64,000 nucleotides of DNA from DASWUZ01 sp036401375. GTDB lineage: Bacteria; Acidobacteriota; Terriglobia; Terriglobales; Acidobacteriaceae. This document shows, piece by piece, positions 8,791 through 17,290 of the stretch; the first letter of the stretch is position 1, and every line of letters begins with the position of its first letter. A program made the position numbers and the translations under genes. The stretch is taken from positions 44,369 through 108,368 of the forward strand of contig DASWVB010000017.1 in NCBI GenBank assembly GCA_036401375.1, given 5' to 3'. The notes under the pieces are model-generated. The model was not told where the DNA came from, ran no database searches, and worked only from the letters and a program-made list of their open reading frames with translations.

Positions 8791-10568
8791 GGACGAGCGG
8801 AGACGACATAGATAACCAGGTTTTGTGCCGGGTATGTAAAGAGCGGCTCGTAGCTGCGTCCCTGGAGCAACTGACGCAGATCACCAATATAAGACTCACG
8901 AACAATCAGAATGTGACGCTGGTCCGGCACCACGATTGGATGCGGCCGGCCGAGGCTGTCCACCTGGTCGTCGCCTTCATAGTTGAAGACCTGATTATTG
9001 CGGTAGAAGGAGAGTCCATACTCCATGTCTCGCCTGACCTTATAGACGGCGAGGGTCTCACCGGGGGGCAGGATGGCGGCGAGCTCGGCGGCCAGGGGTC
9101 GCGCGGAGTAGGTCTCGTTCAGCAGCATGACGGTGCGCTTGGTCTGGGGCGCGGGGCCGAGGCCAAAGAACGGTCCTACCCCGATCACAAACAGCAGCAG
9201 CACGACGGTGGGCGTCATGGTGGCGATGCGAAGCCGCCCCACCCCGAAGCGGACCACACTGAGCACGATGAGTGCTACGGTGGCAACGCCTACGATGCTT
9301 GCCGCGAGAATTGCCCGTGCCGGCGGCAATCCAACAGGGTATTGGATGTGCCTTGGCATCAGCAGAACCAGGGTGGCCATGATGCCAGCCAGAAGCGCGT
9401 GCAGGCCGAGCAGCCAGGGCCTCAAACCGCGGTTGCGCACGCGGTTGAGGTAGTCGCCGGTGAGAATGGTCAGTGGCGGAACGGCGGGCAGGATGTAGCC
9501 GGGAAGCTTTGATCGGGAGAGCGAGAAGAAGACGATGGGCAGCAGCGCCCAGAGCACCAGGAATTCCGGGAAGGCGTCTCCCGCGCGTCCATGGCCGACG
9601 TAGCGGTTGCGGGCGCGTCGCGCACTCCACTCTGCAAAGGAGTCGCGAATGCCGTCGATCAGGGCGGTCACTGAAAGCGCCGCCCAGGGCATCAGCGCCA
9701 GCAGGATGACGGGCAGGTAAAACCAGAAGGGCTCCCGATGCTGGTAGCGGTTGGTGGCGAAGCGCTGCAGGTTGTGTTCCAGGAAGAAGACGCGCAGGAA
9801 CTCTGGATTGCGGTGCTGAACGGCGATGAACCAGGGCAGCACCATGGCGAGATAGAGCAGAATGCCGGGTACCCAGATACTTCGCTTGAGCAGAGACCAC
9901 TCTCGCCGGAGCGCGGCAAAGCAGAAGATGATGAGGATCGCCATGAAGGGAGCGACGGGCCCCTTGGCGAGGGTCGCCGCCCCGACAAAGAAGTACAGAT
10001 CGAAGAGCCAGAACTTGCTGCCCGTCTCGTACCAGGCGTACCAGCCGAGCATGCCTATACAGAAGGGTGCGGCGAGCTGCATGTCCGTCGATGCGCCGCG
10101 GGCGAAGGCGATGATGCCTACGCAGGACGCGGTAATCAGGGCCGCGTCGAGTTCGCCGCCCCGCCGGAAGCGGCGTATGTGCAGATAGATGAGGGTGACG
10201 AGGACGAAGGCGAAGCTGGCAGACGGCAGGCGCGCAGCCCAGTCGTGCACGCCAAACTCGCGGAAGGCGAACATCGCACGCCAGTAGTAGAGGGCCGGCT
10301 TTTCGAGCCAGGGCCTGCCATACAGGATGGGGGTGATGTAGTCGCGGCGGGCCAGCATCTCGCGCGCCACCTGGGCGTAGCGGGGCTCATCGGCGCCGAC
10401 CAGCCCCATGGCGGCGCCGCCAAAGACGGGCACCAGCCCATAGAAGAGGAAGAACGCGGTGAAGGCGAAGAGGGTCAGCGCGTCCAGAGTAGTACAGATC
10501 ACAGGAAAACGAGTCGTTACGCTCGTCTCTCGATCGCGAAACGTCCTGATTCTAGAAGCGATAGCCAC
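8787..10568 (-). CDS. GT39/ArnT-like membrane glycosyltransferase
   Basis: Up to 593 residues from GTG 10568; a start about 25 residues later is also possible, as no clear binding site was found. It has about 11-12 hydrophobic helices. The first periplasmic loop contains DEPRYAQVAREML, the acidic Asp-Glu motif shared by ArnT and protein mannosyltransferases, and is followed by RPWLEKPALYYW. The C-terminal 130 residues form a soluble domain. Such enzymes move a sugar from a polyprenyl-phosphate donor to lipid A, lipid or protein on the outer face of the inner membrane. The downstream acetyltransferase overlaps its stop by 4 bases. Confidence 0.9.
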   Translation of the reverse strand: MAIASRIRTFRDRETSVTTRFPVICTTLDALTLFAFTAFFLFYGLVPVFGGAAMGLVGADEPRYAQVAREMLARRDYITPILYGRPWLEKPALYYWRAMFAFREFGVHDWAARLPSASFAFVLVTLIYLHIRRFRRGGELDAALITASCVGIIAFARGASTDMQLAAPFCIGMLGWYAWYETGSKFWLFDLYFFVGAATLAKGPVAPFMAILIIFCFAALRREWSLLKRSIWVPGILLYLAMVLPWFIAVQHRNPEFLRVFFLEHNLQRFATNRYQHREPFWFYLPVILLALMPWAALSVTALIDGIRDSFAEWSARRARNRYVGHGRAGDAFPEFLVLWALLPIVFFSLSRSKLPGYILPAVPPLTILTGDYLNRVRNRGLRPWLLGLHALLAGIMATLVLLMPRHIQYPVGLPPARAILAASIVGVATVALIVLSVVRFGVGRLRIATMTPTVVLLLFVIGVGPFFGLGPAPQTKRTVMLLNETYSARPLAAELAAILPPGETLAVYKVRRDMEYGLSFYRNNQVFNYEGDDQVDSLGRPHPIVVPDQRHILIVRESYIGDLRQLLQGRSYEPLFTYPAQNLVIYVVSARP

Positions 10569-10698
10569 GTGTCTTGATCTTCCCCGGGCACAGCAGGACG
10601 GCCGCCACTATTTGAAAACCGGCGGCCAACGCCCAAGGCTATCAGATCAGGAGGCTATTTAGGTCGGGGCTGCGGGCTGGATAATGATTCAGCGGTCC

Positions 10699-11133
10699 TC
10701 AGGGCAGCGGCGGCTCAGAGCCCTGCTCTTCGTCTGCCTGAGGCTTGTCAGGGGACGCTGAGGGAGGCTGCTTTCGCCGCTTCTTCTCACGCCCGAGCAG
10801 GTCGTCGATGCGCGACTTCACCTTGGTCGAGCGGTCGATGTGAAAGCTCAACTCCGGCACATGGCGGGTACCGAGCCGCTCGAGCAGGCCGTGGCGGATG
10901 TAGCCGCGCGCGTCACAGAGCCCGGCCACGGTGTCCTCTTCCTCAGCCGTGCCGCCGTCGATGGCGATGTAGACCAGTGCCGACTTGCCGCCGGGGTTCA
11001 GGATGACCTGGGTGACGTAGGCAAAGCTGATCCGAGGATCAGAGAGCTCGCCCTCGATCATGGAACTGATCTCATCCTTCAGCGTTCCGGCGACCCGATC
11101 CCGGTGGTACTGTCGTGCCCTTGGTTCCGGCAT
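10699..11133 (-). CDS. rbfA: 30S ribosome-binding factor A
   Basis: One hundred and forty-four residues. The KH-like RbfA core is recognisable: RVAGTLKDEISSMIEGELSDPR near the start, then FAYVTQVILNPGGKSALVYI, and RHVPELSFHIDRS near residues 95-107. The last 30 residues are a charged, disordered tail rich in Lys, Pro and Glu. RbfA matures 16S rRNA and helps cold adaptation. It sits 52 bases after ylxP on the same strand, as in many nusA-infB operons, but infB and truB are not next to it here. Confidence 0.93.
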   Translation of the reverse strand: MPEPRARQYHRDRVAGTLKDEISSMIEGELSDPRISFAYVTQVILNPGGKSALVYIAIDGGTAEEEDTVAGLCDARGYIRHGLLERLGTRHVPELSFHIDRSTKVKSRIDDLLGREKKRRKQPPSASPDKPQADEEQGSEPPLP

Positions 11134-11185
11134 CTTCTCCCCTACTCCGCTTGCCTATTAGACTGCTGGTGAACGCTTGAGGATA

Positions 11186-11542
11186 TCAGAGCGGCTGCCC
11201 GTGCCCGGTTTCAGGGTGGACGGGCATTTCGGCGGCGTCTTCTTGAGCCGCCTCCAGAAACTCCCACCAGCAATCCCCGACGGTCGCGCCCAGGTCGTTG
11301 GCGGTACGAAGAGCGGCGTCTTCGACCTGTCTCATCAATCCTGCGAGGTAGTCGCGCGAGCCTGAGATAGCGACGGCCCCTATGGTGGCTGTCTTCCAGG
11401 TGACTGCCTCGTCGAGCTCGGCGACCGAGATGTTGAAGCCGCGGCCGAGCTTCTCCTTGAGGCTGCGGACGACCTGGCGCCGGTCTTTGAGGGACTGGGC
11501 GTGCTCGATCCGGAGCTCAAGGGTAAGGGCGGCTACTGGCAT
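11186..11542 (-). CDS. ylxP: DUF503 family protein (YlxP-like)
   Basis: One hundred and eighteen residues beginning PVAALTLELRIEHAQSLKDRR, the typical YlxP/DUF503 start, followed by VVRSLKEKLGRGFNISVAEL. The fold is a small alpha-beta domain of unknown role, often found between infB and rbfA and thought to act in ribosome assembly. Here it directly precedes rbfA on the same strand, which supports the call. The final 20 residues are variable. Confidence 0.88.
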   Translation of the reverse strand: MPVAALTLELRIEHAQSLKDRRQVVRSLKEKLGRGFNISVAELDEAVTWKTATIGAVAISGSRDYLAGLMRQVEDAALRTANDLGATVGDCWWEFLEAAQEDAAEMPVHPETGHGQPL

Positions 11543-11720
11543 GTGGTGAGTCTAGAGGAAGGGCTGGCTGGGGTGCTGGTGGAGGTGACTCCGAATAGAG
11601 AGGGGACGCCCGAGCAGGAGGCGGCCGCTAAGCCGCTGGCTTCCTTTTGACCGCTGCGGGTGAGGCCTCTCAGCGGCGCCGCTGGTCGTTGCGAGCGCCG
11701 CTGGCCTTCCTCAGGAAGAG

Positions 11721-12623
11721 CTAAGCTGCCTTCTTTACATCGGCCTCGAGGGCGGCCCACTCGGCCTCGTCGAGGTGGATGGCGGCAGAGGCGATGTTTT
11801 CATCCAGGTGCTCGACCGACGATGTGCCCGGAATCGGCAATATCACCGGAGAGCGGTGGAGGAGCCACGCTACTGCGAGCTGGGTGATGGTTGCGCCGTG
11901 GCGCCTGGCAGCGGAGTCGAGGGGTCCGCCCGGCTTGGTCAGCTTGCCGCCACCGACGGGGAACCAGGGGATGAAGCCAAGCTGGTGCTGCTCGCAGTAT
12001 TGCAAGGTGGATTCGTGCTGGCGGTCGCCAATGTTGTACTGGTTCTGGACGCTCACTATGTCTGTGACTTTGCGCGCCTGGTCGATCTCGGGGGGAGAGA
12101 CCTCCGACAATCCGATGTGCAGTATCTTGCCCTCGTCCTGCATCTTCCCGATCTCGCCCAGCGACTCCTCGACCGGCACCCTGGCGTCGATGCGATGCAG
12201 CTGCCAGAGGCTGATCTGCTCCTGTTTGAGGCGGCGCAGGCTCATCTCGACGCACTGCCGCAGGTACTCGGGCCGGCCGACCGGAGCCCACTGGTTTGGG
12301 CCGGAGCGGGTCAGGCCGCCCTTGGTCGCGATGACGAGGTCCCTGGGGTAGGGATGGAGGGCCTCCGCAATGAGGCGCTCGCTCACCTCCGGGCCGTAGG
12401 CGTCAGCCGTGTCGATGAAGTTGACGCCTGACTCGACAGCGTGGCGGAGGACCTTGATGGCCTCCTGTGGGTCCTTAGGCTCGCCCCAGATGCCGGCGCC
12501 GGTGATGCGCATGGCGCCGAAGCCGAGGCGGTTGATGGTCAGGGTCCGGCTCTTGCTGCCTTTCAGATTTGCGCCGAGGGTGAAGGTGCCGCTTTGGGCC
12601 GCGTTGCTTGTCTGTGTCGCCAT
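11721..12623 (-). CDS. aldo/keto reductase
   Basis: Three hundred residues from an ATG. The AKR catalytic set is present: Asp and Tyr in FIDTADAYGPEVSE, Lys in LVIATKGGL and His in ISLWQLHRIDA. SVQNQYNIGDRQHE and the NADPH-binding ending (ILPIPGTSSVEHLDEN) match the YghZ/Tas-like subgroup. It is a cytoplasmic NADPH oxidoreductase; the substrate is not predictable. The leading MATQTSNAAQ residues look like a short extension. A second, unrelated reductase of this superfamily lies at 56509-57474. Confidence 0.92.
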   Translation of the reverse strand: MATQTSNAAQSGTFTLGANLKGSKSRTLTINRLGFGAMRITGAGIWGEPKDPQEAIKVLRHAVESGVNFIDTADAYGPEVSERLIAEALHPYPRDLVIATKGGLTRSGPNQWAPVGRPEYLRQCVEMSLRRLKQEQISLWQLHRIDARVPVEESLGEIGKMQDEGKILHIGLSEVSPPEIDQARKVTDIVSVQNQYNIGDRQHESTLQYCEQHQLGFIPWFPVGGGKLTKPGGPLDSAARRHGATITQLAVAWLLHRSPVILPIPGTSSVEHLDENIASAAIHLDEAEWAALEADVKKAA

Positions 12624-12965
12624 GGTGGATTGGATGCAGCGGCGAGGGGCTTTGCTTCCTCCATTGTCTGACTCTTGACAGGCGGGACGTGGCTGTCACG
12701 TTGGAAGATGGCGGGGCCTGATGGGTCGAGGCGGCGACGGGGCTTCCAGGAATGTTCGGGGTTGCGGCGCGCGGGTGTACGCGGCGCGCTCGAGGCGCGG
12801 CTGTAGGTCGAGTGCCCCGTACTCCTGAGAGGGTGTGCGAGCGCCTGCTGGATGAGGCGCTTTCGACAGGCCGGCAGACAACAAGGTCGTGTTGAGGGGG
12901 AAGGGGCGGCCTTTTGTGAATCGCCCCACACTGCTAAAATCGGGAAGTATCATTCCCGCCAATGT
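12624..12965 (+). other. intergenic region between aldo/keto reductase and tRNA-Ala
   Basis: No convincing gene is seen; the open frames here are arginine/proline-rich shadows. The right end holds the likely tRNA promoter, described separately. The left end must hold the promoter of the reductase on the minus strand, but I cannot pick it out. Confidence 0.5.
12914..12940 (+). promoter_or_regulatory. likely sigma-70 promoter of tRNA-Ala
   Basis: TTGTGA at 12914-12919 and TAAAAT at 12935-12940 are separated by 15 bases and lie about 25 bases before the mature tRNA. Both boxes resemble the consensus, and the -10 box is unusually AT-rich for this region. The spacing is shorter than the optimum. 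Confidence 0.45.
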
Positions 12966-13041
12966 GGGGCTATAGCTCAGCTGGGAGAGCGCCTCGTTCG
13001 CAACGAGGAGGTCAGCGGTTCGATCCCGCTTAGCTCCACCA
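12966..13041 (+). tRNA. tRNA-Ala, anticodon CGC
   Basis: Acceptor arms GGGGCTA and TAGCTCC pair with one G-T. The D arm is TAGCTCAGCTGGGAGAGC, the anticodon stem CCTCG/CGAGG encloses TTCGCAA with anticodon CGC, the T-loop is GGTTCGATCCC, and the 3' CCA is encoded. It reads GCG codons. The composition drops sharply just after it, which fits a tRNA-linked insertion point, though no second attachment copy was found. Confidence 0.97.
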
Positions 13042-13101
13042 AGACCATGCATGCTAAACATGTCCTTGCATCAGCAGACATTTTCTCCTTAGACAAAGAA
13101 G

Positions 13102-13122
13102 AACTGGAGGCTCCCAGTTTTT
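13102..13122 (+). terminator. rho-independent terminator after tRNA-Ala
   Basis: AACTGG and CCAGTT form a 6-base-pair stem with a 6-base loop, followed by a run of five T on the plus strand. It stands about 60 bases after the tRNA. On the minus strand the same stem follows the stop of the secreted-protein gene at 13145, so it may work in both directions. Confidence 0.6.
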
Positions 13123-13144
13123 CAATCTCCGTGACTGTTGGTGC

Positions 13145-13939
13145 TCAAGGTTTCTCTATCTTAAGAGCAAGTTTCGGACTGTCCATGCAGCCGCCGTTCT
13201 CCGGTTTCAGTTCGCCAATTAATTTCACTCGATAATACAAAGTCGCTGGATATTCGGTTAGCGTCTTAATTGTGCAGGTCTGGCCTTCAGTCAAGTAGAA
13301 GTTTTTGTTCCCATTACTCTCTGTGCAAATGTCTTGCAAGTTCACGACGTGGATAATGTGATTGCCAAACTCCCCCCAGAAGAGGCTTTGGTTGGCCTTG
13401 GCGGGAATGGCGGGGACCGACGCTGTTCCGGATGAGCAGTCAACGTCATACTCCGTAGCCGCCACCGCCGACGCTTGCACTTCAGCAACGTTGACCGTGG
13501 GTTGGCCGGCGCTCGTGCTCGCGGCCGTCTCCCGGGCATGAGGCGAACCCTTGATCTTTACAATACAACCTGGAGGACAAGGGTTCATGTTTTCTACAAA
13601 TATCTTTTCCGGAACAGTCTCAGGCTCGTCCGCCGTTATCTTATAGAAGTAGGTACCAGTCTGGACGCGGACTCTGCATCGGGTGACTGCGCCCGCCTTG
13701 ATCTTGTACCATCGCTTGGCACAAGGTTTGTCGCCGACGAACACAACATAAAAGGGGTACTTTTGACCGGGCGAGAGCTTCCATTCCAGGTAATCTCCCT
13801 TGTGCAGCTCGACGTTTAAATTACCGGATGGGTCCACGACATATCGTTGCGTGCAGCGACCCAAAGACCCTGAGATCGCGGCACAAAGCGCGATGAGTAG
13901 CGACACATACCTTACTGAGTTCAGTCTCATTGAGTGCAT
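13145..13939 (-). CDS. secreted two-repeat Cys-containing protein, unknown function
   Basis: Two hundred and sixty-four residues; an alternative ATG is at 13930. A signal peptide covers residues about 1-27. The mature protein looks like two related beta domains. The first has EWKLSPGQKYPFYVVFV, then KPCAKRW, a second Cys, and TYFYKI. The second has LFWGEFGNHIIHVVNL, ICTESNGN, QTCTIKTL and LYYRVKL. Each has a Trp, a V-rich strand, two Cys and an aromatic end, suggesting a cupredoxin-like duplication. A Ser/Ala/Thr linker joins them. It lies 17 bases after the kinase-TPR gene, so it is probably cotranscribed. Base composition is visibly AT-richer than most of the window. Confidence 0.65.
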   Translation of the reverse strand: MHSMRLNSVRYVSLLIALCAAISGSLGRCTQRYVVDPSGNLNVELHKGDYLEWKLSPGQKYPFYVVFVGDKPCAKRWYKIKAGAVTRCRVRVQTGTYFYKITADEPETVPEKIFVENMNPCPPGCIVKIKGSPHARETAASTSAGQPTVNVAEVQASAVAATEYDVDCSSGTASVPAIPAKANQSLFWGEFGNHIIHVVNLQDICTESNGNKNFYLTEGQTCTIKTLTEYPATLYYRVKLIGELKPENGGCMDSPKLALKIEKP

Positions 13940-13956
13940 CTCCGATAGCTTTACTT

Positions 13957-16812
13957 CTAAGCATTTAAGACGTGTTTAGGAGCATTCAGCAGAATGGGGT
14001 ATCGTGGATCTTTGCGAAGAAGGCTGAGATCGTTAACACACTCAATCTGATATCGAGTAGCTCCCTTGGAAAAGCAGAGGGCTAGTGTCGCAAGGGCACT
14101 CTCTCTATGATTTAGAAGCTCTAGGATCCTGGCTTTATATAATTGAGAATCTATGTCGTCGGCATGAAGAGACTCAGCCTTCTTAATCAGAGTATCTATC
14201 TGTGAAAGCTTGATTGTCTTGACCCGGTAGAGCGCTAGAAGCATCCAGCCCGGACCGTTCGATGGGTTGGTGCGCAGGTTCTCTTCCTCGGTGGCCTCAG
14301 CTCGCAGGTAAGCAGATCGGGCTTTAACGCTGTCCTTGCTGCGTGCCTCGTAGCAGTCTCCGAGTTGAAGCCAATTTCTGCTGTCAACCGGACCTAGCTT
14401 TACTGCTTGTTCGCTGTACTGAAGAGCCTCAACATAGTTGCCTTGCGCCAGCAACACTTGCGACGTAGTGTTTGCAGCGTCGGCGTTCGGATGTAAAGCC
14501 ATGCTCTTAGCCAGACTGTCGAGGGCCTGGTCGTACATGCCTAAGACGAACTGCAAATCCCCGATGTTATTCAAGGTGAGAGCACTATTCGGGAGGGCTA
14601 TTCGAGCTCCTTGAAATGCTTGCAAAGCTTGACGATACTTTCCCTGCGAACCATAGTTAAAGCCCAAGGCAAAGTGTGCCAACCAGTAGTTTGGGCGTTC
14701 TTCTATGACTCTGAGGAGGGTTCTCTCGGCGTCATCCCAGCGATTGAGAGTGGAGTAGATTTCTGCCTGGTAGGTCAAAGTTTGCGGATTCGCTGGATCG
14801 AGCGATAGCGCCTCGCCAAGCGCTCGGAGAGCATTCTCACTCTGGCCCAGGGCCGCATACGCGGTTGCCAGAGCTACATGACCCTCGACGAGATTGTGAT
14901 TCCATCTTAAGGAGGTGTGAGCGTTTTCCTGCGCGAGAGCTAACGCACCAGATTCTTTACGGGTTATAAACATTTGTGTGTAGGCGATTGCGAGGCGCGC
15001 GTAAGCGAGCGCGTAGCGTACGTCAAAGCCCACAGCTTCTTTGTATTTATCGATGGCGGCGTCTACGCCGGTGAAGTTGGGCTGCTTCATGAGCGCTTCG
15101 GCGGCCTGGAAGGCTGCCAGCGCCTCTGGACTCCGGGTGCCGGCTGAGGATCGTCTATCGTCCGGCTCGTAGCCCGTGATGTCGAGTAAGTCGGCCGCTG
15201 CACGCACTGCCCGTGCAGCCAGGGATAGTTGATCGTTCTGCGCCACATGGATCTCGGTCGTTCTGAGCGGGTGAGCGGTCGCGGGGTCGATCACCTGCAG
15301 CAGGAGGCTCAGGCTGTTGCCCACCGTGCTGCCCGAGGTGGCGAGCACGAGGTTGGCTCCGAGCGATTCGCGCACGTCGTTCAACTGGGCCGAGGTCGTC
15401 GGGTCAGTGGAACTGGCGTGGGCGATGACGGAGAGGTTGCGGTCATAGGCCTCGGCGCGCGCCAGTTCGTTGCCGATGGCGTCCATCACGGACAGCAGTG
15501 CGGGCTTAATGCGCAGGTCAGACGGCGGCGGCCAGCCGAGCAGCGCCACGAACCGCTTGTCTGGCAGTGGATGGAGGAAGTCGTAGATGCGCCGGCGCTT
15601 CCACAGGCCTCCGCCGGCCGCTGCGATCACCGTCGCTGCAGAGCCGATGGCGAAGCTGCGCCGGGTGAAGAGCGGAGGCCTGGCCAGCAGGGCTGAGGAT
15701 GCAGAGCCGGAGTCGAGCAGCACCTGCATCCCGGCGAAGGCGCGGCAGCGGCGCTCGGGATCTTCAGCGAGGAAGTCCCGAACCGCGTGCACGTAGCCGG
15801 CCGGGAAGCTGGGGGAGCCGGGCGCCTTGCCGGTGACCGCCACGGCGTCGAGCAGGGTCAGCGAAGGCCGGTGATTGGGCGTCTCGGGCGGCCTTTTTCC
15901 GGTGAGGACCTGGTGCAGCAGCACGCCCAGCGCGAAGATGTCGGTGGCCTGTGACGGCGGGTGCCCGTGCAGCAGCTCCGGTGCGAGATATCCCGGCGTC
16001 CCGGCCACCATTCCGGGCTTGAGGAGGGTCGAATCGGCCTCGTGCAGCCGGGCCAGGCCGAAGTCCATGATCGACACGCAGAGCTTGCCGCCAGAGCGGT
16101 CGAGCATCACGTTATTGGGCTTGATATCGCGATGGATCACGCCCGCCGCGTGAATGGCGGCAATGCCGCAGACCATCTGGCGGAAGATCTGCAGAGCATC
16201 CTCGGCGGGGATGAGGCCCGGCTCGAGCAGACGGGTGGCAAGAGTCTGGCCGGCGAGCAGCTTCATAGTCAGAAACAGGAAGGGGGCAGGGGGCTCGTCG
16301 CAGCGGAAGATCTCGTAAATGGGGCAGAGGTTCGCGTGATTCACCCTTCTCGCGAGCAGCACCTCCTGTTCAAAGCGCTGTGAGGCGCTCGCCTCAACCG
16401 CAATCTCCGGCAGGATCATCTTCAGAGCGACATGGGTTCCCTGCAGCAGCTTGTCTTTGGCCTCGTAGACCTCGCCCATTCCGCCTCGGGCGATGAAGCG
16501 CACCACGGTGAAGCGGCCGGCGATGGTCTGCCCGGGGGTGAAGTGCGACCTGGACGAGGGACCTGCGGCAGGAGTGGTATCGCGCAAGGAGACGGTCGGG
16601 TCGGTGTTGTGAGTGGAGCCGTTCTGAGCACTCTCGATGTGGCCGTTGCCAGCAAGCGCCTGGTGTCTTTCCCTGAGCAGCAGGTCGTCGATCTGCCGCC
16701 GCAGCTCGGGCGCACCCAGACAGACGTGGTCGAGATAGGCGGATCTCTGCCCCGGCGCTAGTTCGAGCGCCTTGCTAAGCAGTTGCTCCATAGATTGCTG
16801 CTGAGTCCCCAT
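13957..16812 (-). CDS. Ser/Thr protein kinase with C-terminal TPR array
   Basis: About 951 residues from the ATG at 16812; a TTG three codons earlier is also possible. The N-terminal kinase domain (about residues 100-370) has the glycine loop ARGGMGEVYEA, catalytic Lys in VALKMI, HRDIKPNNVML, DFGLARL and GTPGYLAPE, so it should be active. One membrane helix follows near residue 390 (AIGSAATVIAAAGGGL). Next comes an envelope domain resembling FlgO-type regions, then at least seven TPR units (for example ALGEALSLDPANPQTL). The kinase lies in the cytoplasm and the TPRs outside it. The base composition changes near 15000-15060: the kinase half is GC-rich and the TPR half clearly AT-richer, suggesting a mosaic origin. 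Confidence 0.92.
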   Translation of the reverse strand: MGTQQQSMEQLLSKALELAPGQRSAYLDHVCLGAPELRRQIDDLLLRERHQALAGNGHIESAQNGSTHNTDPTVSLRDTTPAAGPSSRSHFTPGQTIAGRFTVVRFIARGGMGEVYEAKDKLLQGTHVALKMILPEIAVEASASQRFEQEVLLARRVNHANLCPIYEIFRCDEPPAPFLFLTMKLLAGQTLATRLLEPGLIPAEDALQIFRQMVCGIAAIHAAGVIHRDIKPNNVMLDRSGGKLCVSIMDFGLARLHEADSTLLKPGMVAGTPGYLAPELLHGHPPSQATDIFALGVLLHQVLTGKRPPETPNHRPSLTLLDAVAVTGKAPGSPSFPAGYVHAVRDFLAEDPERRCRAFAGMQVLLDSGSASSALLARPPLFTRRSFAIGSAATVIAAAGGGLWKRRRIYDFLHPLPDKRFVALLGWPPPSDLRIKPALLSVMDAIGNELARAEAYDRNLSVIAHASSTDPTTSAQLNDVRESLGANLVLATSGSTVGNSLSLLLQVIDPATAHPLRTTEIHVAQNDQLSLAARAVRAAADLLDITGYEPDDRRSSAGTRSPEALAAFQAAEALMKQPNFTGVDAAIDKYKEAVGFDVRYALAYARLAIAYTQMFITRKESGALALAQENAHTSLRWNHNLVEGHVALATAYAALGQSENALRALGEALSLDPANPQTLTYQAEIYSTLNRWDDAERTLLRVIEERPNYWLAHFALGFNYGSQGKYRQALQAFQGARIALPNSALTLNNIGDLQFVLGMYDQALDSLAKSMALHPNADAANTTSQVLLAQGNYVEALQYSEQAVKLGPVDSRNWLQLGDCYEARSKDSVKARSAYLRAEATEEENLRTNPSNGPGWMLLALYRVKTIKLSQIDTLIKKAESLHADDIDSQLYKARILELLNHRESALATLALCFSKGATRYQIECVNDLSLLRKDPRYPILLNAPKHVLNA

Positions 16813-17290
16813 CGATACCAACCCGGAGATCGAGATAGCCGCGGTGCGAGTGACGAGGCTCTGATGGAGACTGAGACTGTCTCGGCAGGCCGGGGCCCGA
16901 TGACGCGTAGAAGTCGGCGAAGGAAGGTTATTGCTTACTGAAAATCTCGAAACGCCTATCTATATCGGCGTGACGGACTTTTGTAATGCTGCCAATGTTA
17001 CACCGTTAATTTGGGTAATTCATTGTAAAACCGCAAGAATTACGTGGTTTCTTGTATTTGCCTGGCATTTTTCGCAGCTACCCGGCGAGCCCTGGCAGGT
17101 CAGGCCGCGGCCTTATTCAAGTTGCAGTCGTCGCGGGCTGAGATCTGTAGTCGACCCTGGTGAGTCGGCGTGCCCAGTTAGATTTTTGTGTACATAGCAG
17201 TAGAGAGTCGACCAGATCACCGTGCAGGTATGAGCCAGACACGAAGCGTGTTTAGTCAGCGGCAGGACAGCTCTTACGTCTGACGGAGGA
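16813..17290 (-). other. intergenic region upstream of kinase gene, AT-rich core
   Basis: No supported gene; a possible 88-codon frame on the plus strand shows no family features. Bases about 16930-17070 are markedly AT-rich compared with the flanks and probably hold the kinase promoter. Near 17238-17254 a short imperfect dyad (ACACG-AAG-CGTGT) lies downstream of the pyrD stop and might end that transcript, but it has no T-run. Confidence 0.45.

Noticed and set aside
8823..10577. Long plus-strand frames opposite the GT39 gene
   Set aside because: They lack hydrophobic or catalytic patterns and mirror a clear membrane enzyme on the minus strand.
11543..11760. Small frame upstream of ylxP on the minus strand
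   Set aside because: It overlaps the end of the aldo/keto reductase and has a Ser/Arg/Pro-rich shadow composition.
12624..12965. Open frames between the aldo/keto reductase and tRNA-Ala
   Set aside because: Composition is that of shadow frames, and one runs through the tRNA.
16931..17197. Possible 88-residue gene on the plus strand in the AT-rich gap
   Set aside because: No ribosome site, no family features, and the second half is arginine/serine-rich read-through of GC-rich sequence.
13042..17290. Integrative element inserted at tRNA-Ala
   Set aside because: No integrase and no second copy of the tRNA 3' end were found, so only a composition shift is reported.
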